Assembly: GCA_002317225.1 (NCBI GenBank)
Contig: DCIW01000142.1
Span: 1-9,984 of the forward strand
DNA: 9,984 bases
Origin: Prevotellaceae bacterium UBA1716
GTDB lineage: Bacteria > Bacteroidota > Bacteroidia > Bacteroidales > Bacteroidaceae
Direction of reading: 5' to 3'
Shown: piece after piece, positions 1-7,094 of the stretch
Position numbering within the stretch: the first letter of the stretch is position 1
Layout: every line of letters begins with the position of its first letter
Made by a program: the position numbers and the translations under genes
Notes under the pieces: model-generated
The model's database searches: none
Told to the model about the DNA's origin: nothing
The model's input: only the letters and a program-made list of their open reading frames with translations

Positions 1-369
1 ATAGCAGCAAGTTGCTCTAACATAATCACTATCGGCAAACAATGTAAGGAAGTTTGGAATGCCGTGCCAATCGAATCGGAGTGCATTGATCCTTTTCAAT
101 GTCATCTGATAGGCTCGGGCACTTCGTGGAAAGTGATGCACGGACAAGAGCGTACCGAATGTCCAAAGGGATTGATGAGCAATAAGTTAATTCCTTGTAA
201 CGGCTGCATGGGCAGATGTGTCAACATCCGTGCTGGCAGACCAAAGTATTATCTCCGCACCCCTGATGTCCCTACCCTATTGAATGGGGAGGCTGTAGGT
301 CAGTGGGGCTCTTATGTAAAGAGTGGCGACTCTATTTCTTTTGGTGATGTCACGATAATTATTCGATAA
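1..369 (+). CDS. C-terminal fragment of an FHA-like domain protein with Cys-rich insertion (5' end outside window)
   Basis: The frame is open from the first base and stops with TAA at 367-369, so these 122 residues are the end of a longer protein. A GTG at 64 could be called as a start, but nothing supports it. The pattern resembles a forkhead-associated (phosphothreonine-binding) fold: ITIGK near residues 10-13, a strand pair ending in SWKVMHG (42-48), LNG at 94-96 (the conserved NG of FHA loops), then GDSISFGD (109-116) and a final strand IIIR. It differs from a canonical FHA in having GK instead of GR, a poorly matched S-x-x-H segment, and about 40 extra residues before LNG. That insertion holds Cys54, Cys66, Cys69 and Cys73 and could bind a metal. 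The FHA assignment is inferred from pattern alone. The role is unknown, as the N-terminal part is missing. Confidence 0.55.
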   Translation: MAASCSNIITIGKQCKEVWNAVPIESECIDPFQCHLIGSGTSWKVMHGQERTECPKGLMSNKLIPCNGCMGRCVNIRAGRPKYYLRTPDVPTLLNGEAVGQWGSYVKSGDSISFGDVTIIIR

Positions 370-390
370 TTATACCTAATTTATTCAACT

Positions 391-404
391 TTAGCAAATG
401 CTAA
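391..404. repeat. Perfect hairpin TTAGCA-AA-TGCTAA after the FHA-like gene
   Basis: Six-base arms with a two-base centre lie 22 bp after the stop codon. The palindrome contains the left copy (395-404) of the 10-bp word CAAATGCTAA, which recurs at 590-599. There is no T-run directly after it, so it is a poor intrinsic terminator. Confidence 0.5.
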
Positions 405-589
405 TTGCTTGATTTTTATTATTCACGAATTATCGAATTATCGAATTTTTAGTTTGCAGCAGGAAAAATTCCTATTCGCTTGCGAATTAATTCGAATTAT
501 TCAAACTTCGTTTTGAAGCCATCCGGATGGTAATTGGCTAACGCCTAGCTAAAGGTTCGCAAATTCGCAAATTCGTGATAAAGAAAAAA
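405..589. repeat. Candidate small palindromic (MITE/REP-like) element between the FHA-like gene and alaX
   Basis: The gap 370-617 contains no credible gene. At 424-445 a block starting CACGAATT has an 8-bp period (CGAATTAT at 426 and 434, CGAATTTT at 442). At 556-577 the block TTCGCAAA, TTCGCAAA, TTCGTGAT has the same period on the opposite strand. The two blocks are inverted repeats matching at 18 of 22 positions. Between them lie the perfect palindromes ATTCGCTTGCGAAT (474-487) and CCATCCGGATGG (519-530), and AGGAAAAATTCCT (461-473). The 10-bp word CAAATGCTAA occurs directly repeated outside, at 395-404 and 590-599. This is what a small non-autonomous palindromic element would look like, but a family can only be shown by finding further copies. 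Confidence 0.5.
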
Positions 590-617
590 CAAATGCTAAA
601 GTTCAGTAATTTATAAT

Positions 618-1082
618 ATGGAACAAGAACCTATACTCAACGACCACAATAAGGATGAGCATGAACCTGCTCACACTGCCGAACACATGCTCAATCAGAC
701 GATGATACGCATGTTTGGATGCGAACGCTCGAAGAATGCACATATCGAACGTAAAAAATCGAAGATAAACTATAATCTTGCGGAATGTCCGAGTGCAGAG
801 CAAGTAGCTGAGATTGAAAGGAAGATGAATGAACTCATTGCCCAGGATTTGCCAGTGACTTATGAATTTGCGACTCGAGACAATATCCCTGAAGGAGTTG
901 TGCTCGACAAACTTCCTGAAGATGCAAGCGAAACTCTCCGAATCGTACGAATTGGCGATTACGATGTTTGTGCTTGTATCGGAAAGCATGTGGAATCGAC
1001 TAAGGCAATCGGCACTTTCAAGATTACGAGCACAAGTTATAAGGATGGCAGTTTCCGAATTGTATATAAGGTGAACCAGTAA
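618..1082 (+). CDS. alaX: Freestanding AlaX-type alanyl-tRNA editing hydrolase
   Basis: Predicted trans-editing deacylase that hydrolyses Ser (and possibly Gly) wrongly attached to tRNA(Ala), acting in the cytoplasm. Its 154 residues correspond to the editing (SAD) domain of alanyl/threonyl-tRNA synthetases alone, without catalytic or tRNA-anticodon parts, which fits the short AlaX type. The four expected zinc ligands are present: HTAEH (His19, His23) and CIGKH (Cys120, His124), the latter in the context DVCACIGKHV followed by TKAIGTFKI, the usual end of this domain. Synthetase editing sites usually read CGGTH, so Ile121 and Lys123 differ. The start at ATG 618 has an A/T-rich leader and no Shine-Dalgarno. 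The stop is four bases before the next gene, so the two are almost surely co-transcribed. A weak TAAAGTTC at 597-604 is the best -7-like site and is not convincing. Confidence 0.88.
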   Translation: MEQEPILNDHNKDEHEPAHTAEHMLNQTMIRMFGCERSKNAHIERKKSKINYNLAECPSAEQVAEIERKMNELIAQDLPVTYEFATRDNIPEGVVLDKLPEDASETLRIVRIGDYDVCACIGKHVESTKAIGTFKITSTSYKDGSFRIVYKVNQ

Positions 1083-1086
1083 GCAA

Positions 1087-1908
1087 ATGATAATCACATC
1101 AATTGTAGAGAATACAAGTGCGGTTGAACTCCCTGTCGAACACGGATTGAGTCTTTATATCCAATTGGATAATGGAGAAAGAATTCTTTTCGACATGGGA
1201 CAAGGAACGCTATTTGCGGAAAATGCCGAAAAACTTGGTCTCAGCATTGAAGCAATTGACACAGCAATCATATCACATGGGCATTATGACCATGGAGGAG
1301 GATTATCTACATTCTTGCAAATCAACAAGAAAGCAAATGTATATCTAAATCATGATGCTTTCGAACCACATTACTCACTTCGCGATAGCGGATTGAGATT
1401 TATCGGTTTGGATAAAGAACTTGTCAATAACGACAGATTGGTCTTTTGCTCTGATTTCACTCATATCCGTGAGGGAATAACACTCTTTGCTGATGTTCGA
1501 GGCAAATGCTGTTGTCCTCACGGCAATAATCTGCTTTTTGGACCGGACAAGACACAAAATGACTCGTTCGCTCACGAGCAGAACCTCATTATCGAAGAAG
1601 GAGAAAATCTTATTCTCATTGCTGGCTGTGCCCATAATGGCATCATCAACATTATGGAAAAAACTAAAGAACTCTTCGGGAAAACTCCAACCCACGTTCT
1701 TGCAGGAATGCATCTCGTAAAAAGTGGTCTTTCAGCAGAAGAGGATGATGCATTCATCACTAAACTATCCTCCCACCTACTCTCCTACCCCAACTGCCAC
1801 TATTATACTATGCACTGTACTGGAACAGAGCAATTTGCCATACTTAAAAGCAAAATGCAAGAACGTATCGAATACCTTTCTTGTGGCGAAACGATTGCAA
1901 TAACATAG
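1087..1908 (+). CDS. Metallo-beta-lactamase-fold hydrolase, COG1237 type
   Basis: A 273-residue MBL-fold metalloenzyme. The metal motif HGHYDHGGG is at 64-72 (His64, His66, Asp68, His69), preceded by the strand ending LFDMG (34-38). Later ligand candidates are His183 in AGCAHNGI and His243 in MHCTG. GMHL (207-210) and the segment FAHEQNLII (161-169) are also typical of the COG1237 branch, which includes the archaeal and clostridial proteins annotated as dihydropteroate-related phosphate synthases. The substrate here cannot be read from sequence, and that annotation should not be transferred without data. There is no signal peptide, so it is cytoplasmic. A CCC cluster (Cys141-143) is unusual. 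It starts 4 bp after alaX in one operon. A 7-bp inverted repeat (1905-1911 with 1928-1934) overlaps the stop but lacks a T-run. Confidence 0.85.
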   Translation: MIITSIVENTSAVELPVEHGLSLYIQLDNGERILFDMGQGTLFAENAEKLGLSIEAIDTAIISHGHYDHGGGLSTFLQINKKANVYLNHDAFEPHYSLRDSGLRFIGLDKELVNNDRLVFCSDFTHIREGITLFADVRGKCCCPHGNNLLFGPDKTQNDSFAHEQNLIIEEGENLILIAGCAHNGIINIMEKTKELFGKTPTHVLAGMHLVKSGLSAEEDDAFITKLSSHLLSYPNCHYYTMHCTGTEQFAILKSKMQERIEYLSCGETIAIT

Positions 1909-1955
1909 CAACTCAAAATTCAAATAATTGCTATAAGAAACCCATATCCTCTTAG

Positions 1956-2013
1956 TATCTGTTCTTCCAGATATGCTCTATCTTGGTTTATTATGCATAT
2001 ATTATTGTGCATA
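1956..2013. repeat. Two small hairpins downstream of the MBL gene
   Basis: TATCTG (1956-1961) and CAGATA (1968-1973) pair across a six-base loop. TATGCA (1992-1997) and TGCATA (2008-2013) pair across ten bases. Together with the GTCCGT hairpins that follow they make a chain of four short stems in the first part of the 660-bp intergenic region. They could belong to the 3' end of the alaX-MBL transcript or to a dispersed repeat; no T-run follows either one. Confidence 0.4.
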
Positions 2014-2030
2014 CATACTAATGTTTGAGG

Positions 2031-2072
2031 ATGTCCGTCCATACGGACAAGCAAGTCCGTAGTAACGGACAT
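2031..2072. repeat. Double GTCCGT hairpin
   Basis: Two adjacent perfect stems: TGTCCGT (2032-2038) with ACGGACA (2043-2049) around CCAT, and GTCCGT (2055-2060) with ACGGAC (2065-2070) around AGTA. The outermost arms ATGTCCGT (2031-2038) and ACGGACAT (2065-2072) are also perfect 8-bp complements, so two folds compete. The same six-base word occurs four times, alternating in orientation, in 42 bp of otherwise A/T-rich DNA. This suggests a paired protein-binding site or a small repeat element. Confidence 0.6.
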
Positions 2073-2117
2073 TTCATAAGTTCTAAGCGTTATATATTGC
2101 TGATTTTAAAAAATATT

Positions 2118-2131
2118 TTTTTGCGCAAAAA
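2118..2131. repeat. 14-bp perfect palindrome TTTTTGCGCAAAAA
   Basis: This is a perfect palindrome centred on GCGC, lying eight bases before the first unit of the 11-bp array. It could be an operator or the edge of the array; no function can be assigned. Confidence 0.4.
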
Positions 2132-2138
2132 TGGGAAA

Positions 2139-2380
2139 CATTCTACCAAATTGGCATTAACCACCTGTATTACAGCAATATAAATTGGTAGAATGTTGCT
2201 CAAACATTCTACCAACATCCTACCAACATCCTACCTAATATGGGCTCCACATAAATAATTACTTATCAAATAGGTAGAGTGTTGGTAGAATGTTGGTAGA
2301 GAGTTGGTAGAATGCTTAGACAACATTCTACCAACACATTTCATTCTATTTCAATACGTTACTCTCAATTTGGTAGAATG
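2139..2380. repeat. Symmetric array of eleven 11-bp units (TTGGTAGAATG and its complement)
   Basis: Forward units start at 2185, 2271, 2282, 2293, 2304 and 2370. Complement units (CATTCTACCAA) start at 2139, 2205, 2216, 2227 and 2324. Clustered units are exactly 11 bp apart; variants are CATCCTACCAA, CATCCTACCTA, TAGGTAGAGTG and TTGGTAGAGAG. The layout is mirror-symmetric about 2259/2260: a 57-bp inverted pair, a 9-bp linker, a 110-bp central block, a 9-bp linker and another 57-bp pair. The loops are 35, about 33 and 35 bases. Only the unit at 2271 lacks a mirror partner. The array can fold as one long imperfect hairpin or as three hairpins in a row. It ends about 135 bp before the sbcD promoter. 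There is no coding capacity and no CRISPR-like repeat-spacer order. Confidence 0.85.
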
Positions 2381-2515
2381 TTGGGTGTTTTTACATAAAA
2401 AAAACAAAAAAAAGTTTTCGAATAAAAGCAAAAGAACTTTTGATATAAAAGGATCTCTTCATTCTCTAATATTCTTTACTTAGATAGGTTTAGAAATAAA
2501 AGTTCCCACCGATAT

Positions 2516-2546
2516 TTTGTTCTTATTATTTTTATGCATATCTTTG
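2516..2546 (+). promoter_or_regulatory. Bacteroidetes-type promoter for sbcDC
   Basis: TTTG at 2516-2519 is separated by 19 bases from TATCTTTG at 2539-2546, a full match to the TAnnTTTG -7 box of Bacteroidetes sigma-ABfr promoters at the expected spacing. Transcription would begin near 2553, leaving a leader of about 18 bases before the ATG at 2571. A small CAAAAG-AA-CTTTTG hairpin lies further upstream at 2429-2442. Confidence 0.8.
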
Positions 2547-2570
2547 CAGAGAAAACAAAAATTTATTATT

Positions 2571-3848
2571 ATGAAGATAATACATACGGCGGATTTACAT
2601 CTAGGACAAATCATTTACCAAAATTATGAAAGAAGTGATGAACACAAACATTTCTTCGACCAACTGAAACATTGGTGCAAGGAAGAAAAGCCTGATGCAC
2701 TGGTGGTTAGTGGCGATGTATTTGACATTCAGCAACCTTCAGCATCTACAAAGATGGCTTTCAACGAGCAGATTGTCAAACTCCGTCGTGAATGCCCAGA
2801 GATGAAAATCGTTGTCACTGCAGGCAATCACGATTCTGCCTCACGCCTTCAAGCAGAACATTCTATTTGGGCATTAAGCGGAATGCATCTTGTAGGCACT
2901 TCCCCTTCGGTTGAGAGCAACGAAGGTTGGGAAGAGGATTACATCGTCAGACTCGACAATGGTTATATCATTGCCATGCCTTACATGATTGGGGAACGTA
3001 AGGAACAATTGCAATATATATTAAATAAGGTGGCAGAAGAGAACACCGAAGACAAACCTGTGGTGATGATGGGACACACCGCCGTGACAGGTATGGATGC
3101 AAACGGACATAATTTTGATATCGGAAAACTTAAGACTCAAGACGTTGACTCGCTCGGCGAAGGCTACGACTATCTTGCTCTCGGACATATTCACATGCCT
3201 CAAACTATTGGTCATAAAGATGATGGCATGAAGGAGGAAGTGCAATACAAAGCCCCTGTCATCAGATACTCAGGAAGTGCTCTTCACGTTAGTTGTGACG
3301 AAGCATATCCTCACACTGTAAGTCTTGTGGATATAGATAAGCATGGCGGTAATGTGAACATCAAGCAACTTCGCATTAATGAACTTCGCCACTTCTATAT
3401 ATTGCCAACTGATGGCAGTTCGTTCACTTCTGCCGAAGATGCTATCGAGGGAGTGAAGGAGTTTGCCGAGAAGCAGCAATCAGGTTATTTTCGACTGAAA
3501 GTGAACTACAATGTATCATTGCCATCCAACTTCAACCAGATGGTTTACGATATCCTTTCGGCATATAACGATGAGATTCGTTTTAATCCTAAAGTTATTT
3601 GGGAAGGCGAACCTGCAGCTACAGAAAGTACAATCAAAAGACCTACTTTCGATGTGGCAGATCTTCAGCAGATGACTGATCCAATTGAGTTTATTAAGAA
3701 AGTGGACATTCCAAATCTCAACATGAGTCTCGATGAACTGCGTGAAGCTTTCGAAGAAGTGAGTGAAGAGATTAAACGTATCAGCGAGGAAGCAGAAAAG
3801 AAGTCGAACAAAAAGAAATCATCAACCAACGAAAATACAGAAGCATAA
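2571..3848 (+). CDS. sbcD: Exonuclease SbcD, Mre11-type nuclease subunit
   Basis: The nuclease half of the SbcCD complex, a Mn-dependent double-strand exonuclease and hairpin endonuclease of the Mre11 family. The 425 residues show all the metallophosphoesterase motifs: DLH (Asp8, His10), GDVFD (Asp49), GNHD (Asn86, His87), GH at 168-169 and GHIH (His206, His208). The C-terminal part should hold the capping and SbcC-binding regions and ends in a charged helical tail (EEVSEEIKRISEEAEKK) with a Lys/Ser-rich end. The open frame extends 18 codons upstream to 2517, but that stretch overlaps the promoter and encodes a segment foreign to the family. The ATG at 2571 gives the typical MKIIHTADLHLG start. 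The TAA shares its last base with the sbcC ATG (TAATG), implying translational coupling. Confidence 0.95.
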   Translation: MKIIHTADLHLGQIIYQNYERSDEHKHFFDQLKHWCKEEKPDALVVSGDVFDIQQPSASTKMAFNEQIVKLRRECPEMKIVVTAGNHDSASRLQAEHSIWALSGMHLVGTSPSVESNEGWEEDYIVRLDNGYIIAMPYMIGERKEQLQYILNKVAEENTEDKPVVMMGHTAVTGMDANGHNFDIGKLKTQDVDSLGEGYDYLALGHIHMPQTIGHKDDGMKEEVQYKAPVIRYSGSALHVSCDEAYPHTVSLVDIDKHGGNVNIKQLRINELRHFYILPTDGSSFTSAEDAIEGVKEFAEKQQSGYFRLKVNYNVSLPSNFNQMVYDILSAYNDEIRFNPKVIWEGEPAATESTIKRPTFDVADLQQMTDPIEFIKKVDIPNLNMSLDELREAFEEVSEEIKRISEEAEKKSNKKKSSTNENTEA

Positions 3849-6800
3849 TGAGAATCAAGTCTTTAAGCATAAGAAACATTGCATCAATCGAGAGTGCCGA
3901 CATCGACTTTGAGAACGGTCTTAATGATGCCTTCACAAATGAGCCATCCAATATTTTCCTTATCTCAGGAGATACAGGAGCGGGCAAATCAGTCATACTC
4001 GATGCAATATCAATGGCACTGTATAAAAACACTCCACGTATTAATGATAGTGCCAACAAAACTAACAATTCATACACAAATAGCGAAGGTGAAGAGATAA
4101 AAATCAACAGCATTGAACAATACACTCGTCTTGGAATCTCACCAAACGATGAGTGCTACTCCGAAGTTGTATTTGAAGGAAATGACAACGTAGAATATCG
4201 TGCAAAACTATCTCTCGGTCTTAAGCTTGGAAACACAGACAAGAAAACAGGGAAGCGACATATTAAGCACCGTGATACTATATGGTCCGTGAAGGTGGGC
4301 AATAAGGACTGGGTGAATGTAGAAGCAAAGACTGGCCAACCAATTCGTGATGCCATTGGACTCTCATTTGAGCAGTTCGGCAGAATGGCCATGCTTGCTC
4401 AGGGACAATTTGCCGCCTTCCTCACAGGAGATAAGAAAGAACGCGAATCAATCCTTGAACAGTTGACCAACACTTCCCACTTCTCTGATTATGGCAATGC
4501 AATCAAGAGTTTGTTTGATAAGGCAAGGACTGCCAACTCGAATGCACAGCACACTTATGATGCAGAGCAAGGACATGTTTTGCCAGAAAATGAAGTAACT
4601 GAACTTAAAGAAAAGCAGGAAGTATACTCTAAGGAAATCGAAACGCTTAAGGGTAAGGAAAATGAATATAGTGATGCTATTTCACATCTTACCCAGTTGG
4701 ACAATGCTCAAAAAAGCAAGTCACAAGCAGAGAAGAAAGTTATCGATTTACAAACTCATTTCGACGAACTCTCTGCCGACCTCTTATCAAAGTATGATGA
4801 TAACAAGAAACGTGCAGAAGACTTGACAACGAAAGAGTCATGGTTTACCGAACGTGCTGATCGTAAGCCACTTTACGACAAGGCAGAAACCGTAATCGCC
4901 GACCTTGGATACTTGAAAGAAAAGGAAGAATCAAAAGCAAACACTATCAATCAGATTTCGACCGAACAAGGTAAAACTGCTGCATTGAAAGAGACATTTG
5001 ACAAGTGTAAGGAGAAAGCTGATGCTGCAAAGGCTAATGTGGATAAAGCCCAGGCAGAGATTGACAAACTCACTGCAAAACGTCAGTCGCTTAATCCTGC
5101 TGAAATCAATACTGAAATAAGCAATAAGAACAAACTCAAAGAAAAATTCGGAAAACTTTCCACTTCGCTCACTGAATTAGAAAATAAAAAGGAAGTCGTA
5201 CAAGGTATTGAAAGAGAAATTGCTGAGTCGGAAAATAACTTGCAGTCGTTAATGGCTGCAAAAGAAGAAGCGACAACTATCTATAACTCAGCAAAGTCAG
5301 AGAAAGACAAAGCACAGCGTCGTCTCATCACAATGGAGTCGAGCGTTAAAGATATGCTCATCAACCTCCGCAAGAAGTTGAATGATGAGCATACTGAAGT
5401 GTGCCCTCTTTGCGGTCAAGAAATCAAAGAACTGCGACTCGACAAAGACTTCGAAAACCTCATCACCCCTCTCCAAAAAGAAGAAGCTCAAGCTGAGAAC
5501 GTGCTAAAAGAAGCAACTGCCAAGTATGAAAAAGCAAACAAAGATTTCGACACTGCAAATGGCCTTCTTGCTGGCAGAAAGAAAGATCTGAACAAGAATG
5601 TCAAAGAGCAAGAAAAACTTGATGAAACCCTCAATAAAACAGCCCAAGCACTTGGTCTTGATACTACGCTTCCTCTCAACATTCAAGTAGAAAAGTCTAT
5701 CTTACAGATTGATACTAAATTGGCAGAACTTGAGAAGTTGCAAAAGCAAGCAATTGAAATACAAACAGAGATTGATAATTTGCAGAAGAGCAAAAAGTCT
5801 GCTGATGCTGTATATTCAACAGCAGACAAAGCACTTAAAGAAGCAGACAAGAACGTTTCGAATAACGAAAACGCAATCAAGCATTTGCAGTCTAACCTGA
5901 AGACTTTAGAAGAAGAGATAGCGACTCTTCTCTCCAAACTCAATGCGGTGCTTACTACCACCTATCCTGACTGGCAGAATAACATAGGGGAAACAAAAAG
6001 CAAGCTCACAGAAGAGTCTGGTGAATATAAGTCGAAGAAGCAAGATTACGACTCAGCACTTCAGGCACTCAAAGATTGCACATCTGCAACTGAAGAAATA
6101 GAAAATATTCGCCATGACATCATTGCCATCCATCCAAATTGGGAGAAAGAGGTAACTGCAGCCCCATTCGGTTGTGTTGACATAAATTCGGAATGGCGTA
6201 ATCTGCACGTTGATTGCACAAGAGTTGAAGAAAACATTAAGAATGCAGATTCGATTATCATGGAATCATCCAACGCACTTTCTGCCTTCTATTCAAAAGA
6301 AGACAAAGCAGATGCTATGCTCTCTCCTATTCCGGAGCAGATGGAACAACTTGTATCTACAAAGAACACTCTCAACAATGAAATAAACGCAAAACTGACT
6401 GAACAAGGTGGAATAACTACAAAACTCAACGACAACGAAAACAATATTCGTAAGTTTACAGAAGCCAAGAAGCAATTAGAGCGAACTACTTTACTCTTCC
6501 AAAAGTGGGACAAACTCAATAGCATCTTTGGAGGAACTCGTTTCCGCACACTCGTACAAACTTATATCTTGCGTCCATTGCTCAACAATGCCAACACATA
6601 TCTTGAGCAGATAACTGACAGATATATGCTCACTTGCAGCGAAGATAACGAACAACTCTCCATCCTTGTTCACGACAGATACAATAAAGACCAGGTGCGT
6701 AGTGTAACTGTGCTTTCTGGTGGCGAGAGATTCATGATTTCGCTCGCTTTGTCGCTTGCACTTTCATCTCTCAATCGCCCTGACATGAATGTCAACATCC

Positions 6801-7021
6801 TGTTCATTGATGAGGGCTTCGGAACACTTGATGAGAAGAATCTCGACTCTGTGATGTCCACTCTTGAAAAACTCCAAGAGATAGCAGGTCAGACAAACCG
6901 TCGTGTTGGCATAATATCGCACCGTGAAGAACTCATCGAACGTATTCCTACTCAGATAGTTGTGAAGAAGAAAGGAGAAGGCAGAAGTACAGTTGTCATA
7001 TCTAATAATGTTGGCATCTAA
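3848..7021 (+). CDS. sbcC: Exonuclease SbcC, Rad50-type SMC ATPase subunit
   Basis: The ATPase partner of SbcD. It uses ATP to open the complex and tethers DNA ends through its coiled-coil arms. The 1057 residues read in the expected order: Walker A GDTGAGKS (41-48), Q-loop LAQGQF (183-188), a long Glu/Lys/Gln-rich coiled coil from about 210 to 515, the zinc hook CPLC (Cys519, Cys522) almost exactly midway, the returning coil to about 880, the ABC signature LSGGE (956-960), Walker B ILFIDEGFG (984-992, with Asp988 and Glu989), D-loop TLDEKN and H-loop His1025 in IISHRE. Nothing is missing or broken. The start overlaps the sbcD stop by one base. The DUF1232 gene follows after 73 bp with no terminator between. 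Confidence 0.95.
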   Translation: MRIKSLSIRNIASIESADIDFENGLNDAFTNEPSNIFLISGDTGAGKSVILDAISMALYKNTPRINDSANKTNNSYTNSEGEEIKINSIEQYTRLGISPNDECYSEVVFEGNDNVEYRAKLSLGLKLGNTDKKTGKRHIKHRDTIWSVKVGNKDWVNVEAKTGQPIRDAIGLSFEQFGRMAMLAQGQFAAFLTGDKKERESILEQLTNTSHFSDYGNAIKSLFDKARTANSNAQHTYDAEQGHVLPENEVTELKEKQEVYSKEIETLKGKENEYSDAISHLTQLDNAQKSKSQAEKKVIDLQTHFDELSADLLSKYDDNKKRAEDLTTKESWFTERADRKPLYDKAETVIADLGYLKEKEESKANTINQISTEQGKTAALKETFDKCKEKADAAKANVDKAQAEIDKLTAKRQSLNPAEINTEISNKNKLKEKFGKLSTSLTELENKKEVVQGIEREIAESENNLQSLMAAKEEATTIYNSAKSEKDKAQRRLITMESSVKDMLINLRKKLNDEHTEVCPLCGQEIKELRLDKDFENLITPLQKEEAQAENVLKEATAKYEKANKDFDTANGLLAGRKKDLNKNVKEQEKLDETLNKTAQALGLDTTLPLNIQVEKSILQIDTKLAELEKLQKQAIEIQTEIDNLQKSKKSADAVYSTADKALKEADKNVSNNENAIKHLQSNLKTLEEEIATLLSKLNAVLTTTYPDWQNNIGETKSKLTEESGEYKSKKQDYDSALQALKDCTSATEEIENIRHDIIAIHPNWEKEVTAAPFGCVDINSEWRNLHVDCTRVEENIKNADSIIMESSNALSAFYSKEDKADAMLSPIPEQMEQLVSTKNTLNNEINAKLTEQGGITTKLNDNENNIRKFTEAKKQLERTTLLFQKWDKLNSIFGGTRFRTLVQTYILRPLLNNANTYLEQITDRYMLTCSEDNEQLSILVHDRYNKDQVRSVTVLSGGERFMISLALSLALSSLNRPDMNVNILFIDEGFGTLDEKNLDSVMSTLEKLQEIAGQTNRRVGIISHREELIERIPTQIVVKKKGEGRSTVVISNNVGI

Positions 7022-7094
7022 TTTGCTGCTCATACATAATGACAAGGAGTCATGACAATGTTGTGTCTCCACATTAGAACCTAAAACTACGCAA

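Noticed and set aside
597..604. TAAAGTTC as a -7 box for alaX
   Set aside because: It fits TAnnTTTG poorly and has no matching TTTG at the right distance.
603..1097. 164-codon open frame on the minus strand opposite alaX
   Set aside because: It is antisense to a gene with clear catalytic motifs, and its translation is Cys/Ile-rich with no recognisable domain.
1375..1713. 112-codon minus-strand frame opposite the MBL gene
   Set aside because: It lies entirely within a well-supported gene; the translation is low in plausibility and has no initiation context.
2139..2380. CRISPR array or plasmid-type replication iterons
   Set aside because: Units are 11 bp and in both orientations, without regular spacers or cas genes. 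No replication initiator gene is near, so an origin is unsupported.
2517..2570. 18-codon upstream extension of sbcD
   Set aside because: It overlaps the TTTG and TATCTTTG promoter elements, and SbcD proteins start at the MKIIHTADLH segment.
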